Assembly: GCA_963820105.1 (NCBI GenBank)
Contig: CAWFYI010000001.1
Coordinates: 248,001-312,000 of the forward strand
Direction of reading: 5' to 3'
DNA length: 64,000 nucleotides
Source: CAWFYI01 sp963820105
GTDB taxonomy: Bacteria; Patescibacteriota; Saccharimonadia; Saccharimonadales; UBA4665
The position numbers and the translations under genes were made by a program. Under the pieces are notes generated by a model. It did no database searches, had not been told where the DNA came from, and was given only the letters and a program-made list of their open reading frames with translations. This document shows, piece after piece, positions 25,465 to 33,810 of the stretch (position 1 is its first letter; every line of letters begins with the position of its first letter).

Positions 25465-26427
25465 ATGAGCGACAAAAAACAAACCCCCAAGCACGATGTA
25501 ATTATCATCGGCGCCGGCCCGGCGGCACTTACCGCAGCTATCTATACAACCCGCGAAGACATAGATACCTTATTGTTCGAGCGCGCGGTGATTGGCGGCC
25601 TGGCCGCGGTCACGGACAAGATTGATAATTATCCCGGCTTTCCAGATGGCGTGCCTGGTCTGAAGCTGGCGGACGACCTGCAGAAGCAGGCCGAGCGTTT
25701 TGGAGCCAACATAGAGTTGGGCGAGGTCACGGCCATCAAGGACGCAGGCAAGTACAAGCGCCTGGAAACTACCAGCGGCGACATGCTGGCTAAGGCCGTG
25801 TTGATAGCTACAGGCTCAGATTACAAGAAGGTCGGCTGCCCGGGCGAGAAAGAATTCTACGCCCGCGGCGTGCACTACTGCGCCACCTGCGACGGCGCTT
25901 TTTACCGCGACAAGCGCCTGGTGGTGATCGGCGGCGGCAACTCGGCTTTCCAAGAGACCCTCTTCCTGACCAAGTTCGCGTCGCATATAGATCTGCTGGT
26001 GCGCTCCAAAGTCCGGGCCAGCGACGTCCTGCAGGAAGAAATGCAGGAGTACGTTGCCAAAGGCCAAGTCACTATTCATCTGGGCACTGCTACGGACGAG
26101 ATCGTAGGCAGCAAGGAAGGCGGCGTCACCAAGGTCATCGGCACGAAGGATGGCAAGAAAGTAGAATTCCCTACGGACGGCGTGTTCGTTTTTGTGGGCC
26201 TGATGCCGAATTCGCAGTTTTTGAAAGATTCCGGCGTGGGGCTGGACAAGATAGGTTTCGTGAAGACAGACAACGACCTGCAGACAGCCATTAAAGGCGT
26301 ATTCGCGGCCGGCGACATACGCTCCGGAGCCACCATGCAGATTGCCTCTGCTGCTGGCGAAGGCGCCACAGCAGCTCTTAAAATCCGCGAATTTCTCGAG
26401 GGCCGCACCCACCCCGTCCAGAACTAA
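25465..26427 (+). CDS. trxB: Thioredoxin reductase
   Basis: Encodes 320 residues. FAD-binding IIIGAGPAALTAAIY, redox-active CATC (about 138-141), NADPH-binding VVIGGGNSAFQETLFL and the C-terminal FAD motif GVFAAGDIRSG are in the standard order and spacing. The enzyme passes electrons from NADPH to thioredoxin or glutaredoxin-like partners, probably including the CSYC protein nearby. In GGNSAF the usual GDSA Asp is Asn. The gene is convergent with, and 3 nt from, the next minus-strand gene. Confidence 0.93.
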   Translation: MSDKKQTPKHDVIIIGAGPAALTAAIYTTREDIDTLLFERAVIGGLAAVTDKIDNYPGFPDGVPGLKLADDLQKQAERFGANIELGEVTAIKDAGKYKRLETTSGDMLAKAVLIATGSDYKKVGCPGEKEFYARGVHYCATCDGAFYRDKRLVVIGGGNSAFQETLFLTKFASHIDLLVRSKVRASDVLQEEMQEYVAKGQVTIHLGTATDEIVGSKEGGVTKVIGTKDGKKVEFPTDGVFVFVGLMPNSQFLKDSGVGLDKIGFVKTDNDLQTAIKGVFAAGDIRSGATMQIASAAGEGATAALKIREFLEGRTHPVQN

Positions 26428-26430
26428 GGG

Positions 26431-27696
26431 TTACCTAGGCAGTACGCCCGGCTTGTCTGCCGCCTCAGGCTTAAAGGTATAGCTCAAAGGCCTGCGCTCT
26501 ATACCGTTGTCTTCCATAACGATATCAGGCAAATGCACGCCGCGTAGCAGGGTATTGAGCAGGCCATGCCGTACTCTGTCCGGATTATCATACATAGAAT
26601 CCGACGCGACATCTTTTGCTCTCTTGATGCGACGTATACCGAAAGTAGCGAACTGAGCCTGCAGAAAATCCTTCATTTTTGTACGGGGTCCGTACATTGC
26701 ATTCAGTAGCAGGTTAACGGCGGCTGCCGTATGCCGTGGATCCTCTTGGCCATCAGCATGAACGATACGCTTGAAACCTTCCTGAAGCAGCTCAGCCTCG
26801 TATATGCTCGTACCCGGTTTTTCATTCACGTAGACCGCGCGTGCCAGCTCTGCGAACGCTGATGCATCAGCGCCAAGTCTGGCTATCCCATGCCCTTCTT
26901 CGATTATGCTGTGAGCGTAATCCAGGTCGCCGGCCTTCCTGGCTATGGCAGCGATGCGGATCATTTCGGCAACTTTCATATTCAGTTCGTCGGCTGGCAC
27001 AGCCGCGCTAACCAGCCACTGGCTCTTTTCCTCATCGATGGCGGAGCGGATGTAATCGTCGCCGAGCCTGTAGCGCACGGCCATATCCACCCGACTATCA
27101 AACCTTCGAAGCCGTCCTTCCATCGTTGCTTCTTTCCCCACCAAGTACTCAGGAGTAGTTGCAGCTATGCCTCTGTCTAAATCGTGGATACGGTCCACTA
27201 AAGTCCTAACGTAATCGGGATCTCGCAGTGTTTCGTGAGCTGCTTCTGCTAATATCTCCAGTTGCACGATCTGCAACGAAGCCGCAGACCGTCCCTGCCC
27301 ATTCTTATTGACTGCTGAAACACCTCTGTCTAAGGCATTGCGTACGACTCCAGGCTCTTGGCCAATCTGGCTTGCTACCCGGGCAATACTCGCATATGGT
27401 GTTACGGGGCGGAAATTTATATCGTCTTCAGCAGGAATAGTGCTGTCGGTATCGGCGTTATCTGCTAGCGCTAGCGCCGCATTCAGACAGTCTCTGGCTA
27501 ATCTGTCTTCGCCTTGTCTTGCATAATCTTTAGCTATAGCGCATTGCTGCTCAATAATAGTCTCAAATCGTAGGATTCCTTCGTGTGCGGCGACCGGACA
27601 ACCATATTCCGCGGCTCTTGATATCTCATTAACTACAAGGCTGTTAGCGCTGGACTTAGAAGGTTCGGGGCCGACTCCCCTTGACTCCGGTGACAT
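26431..27696 (-). CDS. Large hypothetical protein, helical-repeat type
   Basis: Encodes 421 residues, almost entirely helical with paired-helix units such as GEDRLARDCLNAALALADNA and AGDLDYAHSIIEEGHGIARL, which look like TPR-type repeats but lack a clean consensus. No signal peptide or membrane segment. AAGGAGA lies upstream of ATG and a likely promoter near 27715-27735. TPR-like proteins act as scaffolds; nothing here names the partner. It is of the same style as other long orphans in this window and may be lineage-specific. Confidence 0.65.
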   Translation of the reverse strand: MSPESRGVGPEPSKSSANSLVVNEISRAAEYGCPVAAHEGILRFETIIEQQCAIAKDYARQGEDRLARDCLNAALALADNADTDSTIPAEDDINFRPVTPYASIARVASQIGQEPGVVRNALDRGVSAVNKNGQGRSAASLQIVQLEILAEAAHETLRDPDYVRTLVDRIHDLDRGIAATTPEYLVGKEATMEGRLRRFDSRVDMAVRYRLGDDYIRSAIDEEKSQWLVSAAVPADELNMKVAEMIRIAAIARKAGDLDYAHSIIEEGHGIARLGADASAFAELARAVYVNEKPGTSIYEAELLQEGFKRIVHADGQEDPRHTAAAVNLLLNAMYGPRTKMKDFLQAQFATFGIRRIKRAKDVASDSMYDNPDRVRHGLLNTLLRGVHLPDIVMEDNGIERRPLSYTFKPEAADKPGVLPR

Positions 27697-27754
27697 TCTA
27701 TCTATCTCCTTAATATACGGACATATAATAGCAATTTAATTGTAAAAAAGCAAG

Positions 27755-28460
27755 TTATATGGTGGCGTAATTGGGGAACTCGTCGCTGACTATTCGGTGT
27801 TTGTCCAAGCCGGCTTTGTGCAGATCCTTGGCCAGGGATTGGACCATGGGTTCCGGACCGGACACGTAGACCAGAGTGTCTTCAGAGGGCTTTCCGAGCC
27901 CCAGTATTAATTCGGCGCTGATGCGGCCACGTTCGCCGCCCCAGGCATCGCGAGGGTTCGCTTACCACAACGACAGGTTCCACGCCGGCCTTGTGGAAGG
28001 TTTCCTGAAAGATGATCTCGTCCTCGCTGCGGACGCCGTACAGGAGCTTGATAGGCCTCTGCTCATGCGTGGCGTGAAGCCAGCGCAGGATGCTGTGATA
28101 AGGCGTGATGCCGATGCCTCCGGCTACGAATACCAGCGGCGTCTGGATCAGTTTAGGCAGGACGAAGTCGCCCATCGGATCGGCCATATGCAGTTCGGCG
28201 CCCGGCTGGAGCTTAAAAAGCGTCTTCTTGAACGAACTGCTCTTGTCGCTGGCGTATTTAGTGGTTATGGCTAGCAGTTCGTCCGTCGGCGCAGACGATA
28301 GCGTGAACCATCGTTTGCTGCCGCGCTTATCGGGATGCTCATGGGGAATATGCAGTTCCGTGTACTGGCCAGCCGTATAGCTGACCGGCCTCTCAGGCCG
28401 GAAGTAGAACGTCTTTATATTCGCGGCTTCGTTCTTGGTATGATCTAGGATCGCTTTCAT
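27755..28460 (-). pseudogene. FAD/NAD(P)H oxidoreductase (FNR family), frameshifted
   Basis: The first frame (28460 to about 27957) has the FAD site RWFTLSSAP and NAD(P)H site GGIGITPYHSILRWL, then VVVVSEPS. A one-base shift near 27955 leads to DAWGGERGRISAELILG, VYVSGPEPMVQSLAKDL and SDEFPNYATI, ending at 27755. Together they form a complete flavin reductase/ferredoxin reductase-like domain of about 235 residues. The downstream frame is fully conserved, so the damage is recent or a sequencing error. It overlaps GDPD upstream by 4 nt. Electron partner unknown. Confidence 0.75.
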
Positions 28461-29185
28461 TTCGTCTTCTCGAACCGGTCCGGGTAGTCGGTAATGACTC
28501 CTGCCAGACCGCTGCGTTCCCAGCGGCGAGCCCGCCTGGGATCATTGGTCTGGCCTGCGAGGCCGAACCTGGCGAATAAACGTTCTTTCTGCGGGGTTCC
28601 GGGCGGCGCGCTGTACAGTTCATAGCCGCCGCGCTTCATGCTGGCGATGAACCCGAACCACAGTACATACTCCAGCATGCCTATGCGCTTCGTGCCTAAT
28701 TTCCTGGCCCGCCGGGTAGCGCGAATGCCGGACCAGAACTCGATGACCATTATTTCGACTCCTGGAAATTGGGCGTGAAGTTCCTTGAGTATGGACATAC
28801 TGCGGGAACCCAGGCAGAAATCCTTAGCCTGCCAGCCCTTTTTCATGAAATCCTTGATAATTTTTACTACCGGCTTAGTCGGTACGCCCGGTTTGAGCTC
28901 GATTATTATGGGTACGCGGCGATTGATCGCGGCGACAGCTTCCTGCAACGTTGCTAGATCAGGTTTATGGCGGCGCAGCTCATCCAAGGTGTGGGCGCTG
29001 ATCACCAACCGGTTGCCGGCCGGGTCGGTTATGAAACTGTCGTGATTCACTACCGTCTCGCCGTCTTTGGCTACCCGTACGTCCAGTTCAATCTCATCTA
29101 CGTTATGTTCAAGGGCTTTTTTAAAACTGGCTATGGTGTTTTCGGGGGCCAGCCCCTTGGCGCCGCGGTGGCCGATAATCTTCAT
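28457..29185 (-). CDS. Glycerophosphodiester phosphodiesterase
   Basis: Encodes 242 residues with the GDPD signature: IGHRGAKGLAPENTIASFKK (general acid/base His and metal ligands), ELDVRVAKDGETVVNHD, IIIELKPG and a C-terminal GVITDYPDRF. It hydrolyses glycerophosphodiesters to glycerol-3-phosphate and an alcohol, useful to a cell that scavenges host lipids. No signal peptide, so intracellular. TACACT lies 8 nt before ATG (29194-29199) and overlaps the -10 of the divergent ppa gene. Confidence 0.9.
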   Translation of the reverse strand: MKIIGHRGAKGLAPENTIASFKKALEHNVDEIELDVRVAKDGETVVNHDSFITDPAGNRLVISAHTLDELRRHKPDLATLQEAVAAINRRVPIIIELKPGVPTKPVVKIIKDFMKKGWQAKDFCLGSRSMSILKELHAQFPGVEIMVIEFWSGIRATRRARKLGTKRIGMLEYVLWFGFIASMKRGGYELYSAPPGTPQKERLFARFGLAGQTNDPRRARRWERSGLAGVITDYPDRFEKTK

Positions 29186-29229
29186 ACCGCCTTAGTGTAC
29201 AATATTCATGAGTAACCAAAGGAACAGTA

Positions 29230-29751
29230 ATGGCAGAACTTAGCTATGGCAGCAAAGCCCCCGAAATTGTCAATGTAGTGATAGAGATTCGCAAAGGCGA
29301 GCGCAACAAATACGAGATGGACAAGGCTACCGGCCGGATATTCCTGGATCGCGTGAACGGTACAATGTTGGGCTACCCGGCGGACTACGGCTATGTGCCT
29401 GATACGCTCTGCGACGACGGCGACCCGTTGGACGCCCTGTTGATTATCGACGAATCCGTGCCGCACGGCGTGGTCGTCCCCGCGCGGGTCATAGGCGTAT
29501 TGTTTTTTGAAGACGATGGCGAAATGGACGAAAAACTTATCACGGTTCCGGCCGATGACGTCAGCAAAGACCACATACGCGACCTCAAGGACCTCGGCGA
29601 TAACTTCCAAAAAGTCATTGAACACTTCTATGATCACTATAAGGATTGGAAGAAGAACTGGTCCGGTGTGGACGGCGAGCTCAAGGGCTGGGGTGACTCG
29701 GCTGCCGCTCAGAAAGTCGTGAACGAATCCATAGAGCGCGCCAAGGGCTAA
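29230..29751 (+). CDS. ppa: Inorganic pyrophosphatase (type I)
   Basis: Encodes 173 residues. The signature DDGDPLDALLI (about 58-68) carries the metal-binding aspartates; GYPADYGYVPDTL and KVIEHFYDHYKDWKK are also typical. It hydrolyses PPi, pulling forward nucleotide, tRNA and sugar-nucleotide synthesis. AAAGGA before ATG and a TACAAT -10 about 26 nt upstream (29198-29203) give a short leader. The Nudix gene starts 10 nt after the stop, so the two form an operon. Confidence 0.93.
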   Translation: MAELSYGSKAPEIVNVVIEIRKGERNKYEMDKATGRIFLDRVNGTMLGYPADYGYVPDTLCDDGDPLDALLIIDESVPHGVVVPARVIGVLFFEDDGEMDEKLITVPADDVSKDHIRDLKDLGDNFQKVIEHFYDHYKDWKKNWSGVDGELKGWGDSAAAQKVVNESIERAKG

Positions 29752-29761
29752 GGCGTCCGGC

Positions 29762-30370
29762 ATGAAGAAGCTTATTCCGAACGACGCCGTGTTGGTGCCG
29801 GACCAGGCTGAGCGTGCTTTCAAGGGTATGATCTTCGATGTTTATCAGTGGCCACAGAAGCTGTTCGACGGCTCGGAGCACCGGTTCGAAATGCTCAAAA
29901 GGCCTGATACGGTGAACGTCATATGCGTGGTGGATGGCAAGATCCTGGTGATTGACGATGAACAGCCGCACCTGGGGAAGCGCCGGAGCTTCCCCGGAGG
30001 CCGGGTCGACGATCCTGCCGATACCAGCGTGGAGGTCGCGGCCAGACGGGAGATTCTCGAAGAAACCGGCTATAGCTTCAAAAACTGGCGGCTTATCAAA
30101 GTTACCCAGCCGTACCGCAAGATCGAGTGGTTCATTTATTTGTTCCTGGCCTGGGACGTGGATGGCAAGCACGAACCCGCGTTGGATCCGGGCGAGAAGA
30201 TAACCGTCAGCCACCTTGGCTTCGAGGAAGTAAAAGCCCTGGCGGAGCAGGACAGAAACCCTTCCAGCCAAAGTTATCTTGGCGAGAGCGGTGATGTATT
30301 TGAAGCCACAGGGGACCTGGATGGTCTGTTGGCGTTGCCAGCTTTCAAGGGCCGCGAAGTTGACCGCTAA
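29762..30370 (+). CDS. Nudix hydrolase
   Basis: Encodes 202 residues with a Nudix box GGRVDDPADTSVEVAARREI followed by LEETGY (about 79-104). N-terminal extension FKGMIFDVYQWPQKLFDG matches ADP-ribose or nucleotide-sugar pyrophosphatases that take up to residue 40 before the core. It follows ppa closely; hydrolysis of nucleotide conjugates next to a pyrophosphatase is a housekeeping arrangement. Substrate unknown. Confidence 0.85.
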   Translation: MKKLIPNDAVLVPDQAERAFKGMIFDVYQWPQKLFDGSEHRFEMLKRPDTVNVICVVDGKILVIDDEQPHLGKRRSFPGGRVDDPADTSVEVAARREILEETGYSFKNWRLIKVTQPYRKIEWFIYLFLAWDVDGKHEPALDPGEKITVSHLGFEEVKALAEQDRNPSSQSYLGESGDVFEATGDLDGLLALPAFKGREVDR

Positions 30371-30431
30371 GCCCCAAACCTTTTACAATGCCAACCATAA
30401 GCATTAAAATAAACATAACAAAAGGAGCTAT

Positions 30432-31460
30432 ATGAAGACACGGGTAGCAATTAACGGCTTTGGCAGGATAGGACGCAACGCTTTCAAAGTGGCATTCGAA
30501 CGCAGTGACATCGAAATCGTGGCCCTGAACGACCTTACCGACACCAAGACGCTCGCGCATCTGCTCAAATTCGACAGCAATTACGGCACTTATGAACACA
30601 AGGTCGGCTATGACGATACCGGCATAGTCGTGAAAGGCAAGCATATAGACGTGCTGGCCGAAAAAGATCCCGCCGCCCTGCCGTGGAAAAAGTACAAGGT
30701 CGATGTAGTTATAGAATCTACGGGTTTCTTCGTGAAACCGGAGCTGGCCAAGGCTCATATAAGCGCTGGTGCCGAGAAAGTCGTTCTGAGCGCTCCCGCC
30801 AAGGGCGACCATGCCGGCGATGCCACCACCGTAGTACTCGGTGTCAATGAGGACGATCTGGAGAAGGCCGGCGACATCATCAGCAACGCTTCCTGCACGA
30901 CTAACTGCATCACGCCGGTGGCCGCCGTAATAGAGAGCAACTTCGGCATCGAAAAGGCCATGATGACTACGGTGCACAGCTACACGGCCTCGCAGAAACT
31001 CCAGGACGCCCCGGCCAAGGATCTGCGCGAAGCCCGCAACGCCGCCGAGAACATCGTGCCGACCACCACCGGAGCGTCAAAGGCCGCAGCGCTGGCACTG
31101 CCGGCTTTGCAGGGCATCTTCGGTGGCATGAGCGTGCGCGTTCCCACCCCCGTGGTATCGCTCAGCGACTTCGTGATTATGACCAAGAAAGCAGTCTCCG
31201 TGGAAGAGGTGAACGCAGTATTCAAGAAGGCTGCCAAAGAACCGTATTACCAGGGCATACTTGATGTGACCGAAGAAGAGCTGGTTAGCAGCGACTTCAT
31301 CGGCAACAGCCACTCGGCCATAGTGGACCTGAACCTGACTGCTGTCGTGGGCGGCAACATGCTCAAAGTCGTGGCTTGGTACGACAACGAATGGGGCTAT
31401 TCCAACCGGCTGGTAGAAGTGGTCGCTGACACCGGCCGCCTGTTGCACGCCAAGAAGTAA
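30432..31460 (+). CDS. gap: Glyceraldehyde-3-phosphate dehydrogenase (type I)
   Basis: Encodes 342 residues. N-terminal NAD-binding VAINGFGRIGRNAFKVAFE, catalytic SNASCTTNCITPV (Cys about 155), HSYTASQKLQDAP and the C-terminal WYDNEWGYSNRLVEVV are complete. It oxidises glyceraldehyde-3-phosphate with NAD+ and phosphate in lower glycolysis. AAAGGAG lies 6 nt before ATG and a TACAAT box about 45 nt upstream, so this highly expressed gene has a true leader, unlike most neighbours. It heads the sugar-phosphate block. Confidence 0.96.
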   Translation: MKTRVAINGFGRIGRNAFKVAFERSDIEIVALNDLTDTKTLAHLLKFDSNYGTYEHKVGYDDTGIVVKGKHIDVLAEKDPAALPWKKYKVDVVIESTGFFVKPELAKAHISAGAEKVVLSAPAKGDHAGDATTVVLGVNEDDLEKAGDIISNASCTTNCITPVAAVIESNFGIEKAMMTTVHSYTASQKLQDAPAKDLREARNAAENIVPTTTGASKAAALALPALQGIFGGMSVRVPTPVVSLSDFVIMTKKAVSVEEVNAVFKKAAKEPYYQGILDVTEEELVSSDFIGNSHSAIVDLNLTAVVGGNMLKVVAWYDNEWGYSNRLVEVVADTGRLLHAKK

Positions 31461-31499
31461 ACTTGCCGCCGCAGGCCCCTAAGCTATACTATGAAGCCT

Positions 31500-31991
31500 A
31501 TGAAGATCGCCGTCGCGACCGACCATGCCGGATTCGATGCCATGAAACAGCTTAAGGATTGGCTGGAATCCGAGGGTCATGAGTGCCAGGATTTCGGCCC
31601 GGACAGTTTGGACCCGGCCGACGATTACCCTGATTTCATATTTCCGGCGGCCCAGGCAGTGGCCGAGGGCGAATGCGAAGCTGGCATAATCCTGGGCGGC
31701 AGCGGACAGGGCGAGGCCATGGCCGCCAACCGCGTGAAAGGCGCGCGCTGCACGCTTTTCTACGGCCCGGCAACGGCCAAAACCGCTATCGACGCCGAAG
31801 GACACACCAGCGACGACCCTTACGAGATACTAAGGTTGAGCCGCCGGCACAACCACGCCAACATACTCAGCCTATCCGCCCGCTTTCTGGAGCTTGAAGA
31901 GATGAAACAGGCCATAAAGATATGGCTGTCCACGCCTTATGACGAAGCCGAACGCCACACGCGGCGCGTCCGTAAACTAGATAAGGACTGA
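31500..31991 (+). CDS. rpiB: Ribose-5-phosphate isomerase B-like
   Basis: Encodes 163 residues from ATG at 31500 (MKIAVATDHAGFDAMKQL). TATACT ends at 31490 and the other in-frame ATG (31491) directly abuts it, so 31500, at 9 nt, is the realistic leaderless start. The active-site loop is GGSGQGEAMAANRVKGARC: the catalytic Cys of E. coli RpiB is replaced, as in the actinobacterial subgroup where a Glu in this loop takes over. It interconverts ribose-5-P and ribulose-5-P. The rpe-like gene follows at 1 nt. Confidence 0.9.
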   Translation: MKIAVATDHAGFDAMKQLKDWLESEGHECQDFGPDSLDPADDYPDFIFPAAQAVAEGECEAGIILGGSGQGEAMAANRVKGARCTLFYGPATAKTAIDAEGHTSDDPYEILRLSRRHNHANILSLSARFLELEEMKQAIKIWLSTPYDEAERHTRRVRKLDKD

Positions 31992-31992
31992 C

Positions 31993-32631
31993 ATGGCTGT
32001 TATCTGTCCGACGGTCACGGCTTATGACACGCATGAATACCGGGCGCAGATGGAGTTTTTGGAGAAATTTGCCAAGCGTATACACATAGACCTGATGGAC
32101 GGTGTCTTTGCTCCGACCAAATCACCGCCGCTGGAGACGGTCTGGTGGCCGGATGGGATAATCGCCGACATTCACCTGATGTACCAGGAGCCGGAGCCGC
32201 ACCTTGGGCAGCTTACAAAGCTCAAGCCCCACCTGGTAATCATCCAGGCCGAAGCCGACGTGGACCATGCGGAATTCGCCGAACGCCTGCACGCCGCCGG
32301 CATCAAAGCCGGCCTGGCACTTTTGCAGAATACCTCCGCCGCCAGTGTGGCGGCGCTTTTGGAACATTTTGACCACGTCATGATTTTCAGCGGCAACCTG
32401 GGGCATCACGGCGGCAGTGAAGTAGATTTTAAATTGCTCGACAAAGTGCGTGAACTTCGCGCGGGATATCCGGAGATTGAAATTGCCTGGGACGGCGGTG
32501 TCAACGCCGACAATATACGGCGCCTGGCCGAGGGCGGCGTCAATGCCTTCGGCGTCGGCGGCTTCATCCATAAGGCGCCCGACCCGCAAGAGGCTTATGC
32601 TAAACTGGAGAGAATAGTTAAGAGTCTCTAG
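31993..32631 (+). CDS. Ribulose-phosphate 3-epimerase-like protein
   Basis: Encodes 212 residues of TIM-barrel fold. HIDLMDGVFAPT (about 31-42) holds the metal-binding His and catalytic Asp, DIHLMYQEPEPHL supplies the next His, and AWDGGVNADNIRRLAEGGVN the second Asp with phosphate-binding turns. Spacing is looser than in canonical Rpe and the protein is short by about 10 residues, so substrate range may differ. It lies between rpiB and the transketolase genes, which completes the non-oxidative pentose-phosphate set. Confidence 0.85.
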   Translation: MAVICPTVTAYDTHEYRAQMEFLEKFAKRIHIDLMDGVFAPTKSPPLETVWWPDGIIADIHLMYQEPEPHLGQLTKLKPHLVIIQAEADVDHAEFAERLHAAGIKAGLALLQNTSAASVAALLEHFDHVMIFSGNLGHHGGSEVDFKLLDKVRELRAGYPEIEIAWDGGVNADNIRRLAEGGVNAFGVGGFIHKAPDPQEAYAKLERIVKSL

Positions 32632-32633
32632 AA

Positions 32634-33488
32634 GTGCAGAAATTACCACTGGAACGCCTGGAAACCATCGCCAATGATATCCGCGAGGACATAATCCGGA
32701 TGCTAGAGCACGCCGGCAGCGGCCATAGCGCCGGGCCGCTTGGGCTGGCCGATATCTTCACCGCGCTGTACTTCGACGTAATGAATTATAATCCAAAAAA
32801 TCCGGATTGGGACGAACGGGATATCTTCTTGCTGAGCAATGGCCACTGCGTACCCGTGCAGTATGCCACCATGGCGCATGCCGGATTTTTCGACCGCAAG
32901 GAGCTGATGACCTTGCGCAAGCTGGGTTCGCGCTTACAGGGCCACCCGGAGCGCACCAAGTTGCCCGGGCTGGAGAATACCAGCGGACCGCTGGGTTGCG
33001 GGTTGAGCCAGGCCTGTGGCATGTCGCTGGCCATGCGCATGGACGGACAGAACCGGCGCTGGATCTACGTGGTGACGGGCGACGGCGAACAGGACGAGGG
33101 CAACGTCTGGGAGGCCGCCATGCTGGCCGGCAAGTACAAACTGCATAACATCATCGCCTTTACCGATCGCAACAACATCCAGATCGATGGCCCGACCGAA
33201 GAAGTCATGCCGCTGGAAGACCTGAAGGCCAAATGGGAGGCCTTCGGCTGGCACGTCCTGGAAATAGACGGCAACGACATCGATGCCGTGATTGATGCTT
33301 GCGCCATGGGCCGCGCCATCGAGAACAAGCCTGTAATGATAATCGCCCACACCATACCCGGAAAAGGCGTGGACTTCATGGAATACGATTTTAACTGGCA
33401 CGGCAAACCGCCCGACCACGAGCAGGCCAAAAAAGCGCTGAACGAACTGCGCACCCTCGGCGGCAAAATCCGGAGCGAACATGAGTAA
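32634..33488 (+). CDS. Transketolase, N-terminal subunit
   Basis: Encodes 284 residues from GTG at 32634. HAGSGHSAGPLGLADIFTAL and the thiamine-diphosphate motif GDGEQDEGNVWEA (about 145-157) with NNIQIDG are present. This half binds the TPP pyrophosphate; the pyrimidine-binding half is encoded separately at 33807. Split transketolases occur in archaea, some Gram-positive bacteria and CPR. The stop overlaps the start of a small membrane gene by 8 nt. Confidence 0.93.
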   Translation: MQKLPLERLETIANDIREDIIRMLEHAGSGHSAGPLGLADIFTALYFDVMNYNPKNPDWDERDIFLLSNGHCVPVQYATMAHAGFFDRKELMTLRKLGSRLQGHPERTKLPGLENTSGPLGCGLSQACGMSLAMRMDGQNRRWIYVVTGDGEQDEGNVWEAAMLAGKYKLHNIIAFTDRNNIQIDGPTEEVMPLEDLKAKWEAFGWHVLEIDGNDIDAVIDACAMGRAIENKPVMIIAHTIPGKGVDFMEYDFNWHGKPPDHEQAKKALNELRTLGGKIRSEHE

Positions 33489-33810
33489 GAAGTGGTACCT
33501 ACCGATAGTTATCACAGGTATTTTGCTGGCTCTGCTTAGCATATTTTACGTCCAAAAGTCTCCGACACCGAAGTGCGCTGCTGCTGGATTCTCTCTCGAT
33601 CGAGTTGAGCGAGGGTTTCCGGCTCCTTATCTTATCCTTGAGCCTTCTGTGAGTCTCTGTAAGCCGGTCGATTCTATTTCTATCTTGCGCGAAGGTAATG
33701 CCTACCATGAGCAGCATTTCATTGCTGCCGGATTTGACGTGGCGTTTTGGTCTGGAATTGTGGCATTGACGGTACTTGCTTATAAAAAGCAGGAAAATCA
33801 TAAAAAATGA
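33481..33810 (+). CDS. Small two-helix membrane protein between the transketolase halves
   Basis: Encodes 109 residues with membrane segments at about 5-23 (YLPIVITGILLALLSIFYV) and 84-102, and an external loop of about 60 residues with a Cys pair (about 32 and 58). Not recognised. It overlaps the preceding gene by 8 nt and the following one by 4 nt, and ATGAGT occurs at both ends (33481-33486 and 33807-33812). Base composition is more AT-rich than either flank. It looks like a later insertion that kept the reading of both neighbours. Confidence 0.7.
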   Translation: MSKKWYLPIVITGILLALLSIFYVQKSPTPKCAAAGFSLDRVERGFPAPYLILEPSVSLCKPVDSISILREGNAYHEQHFIAAGFDVAFWSGIVALTVLAYKKQENHKK

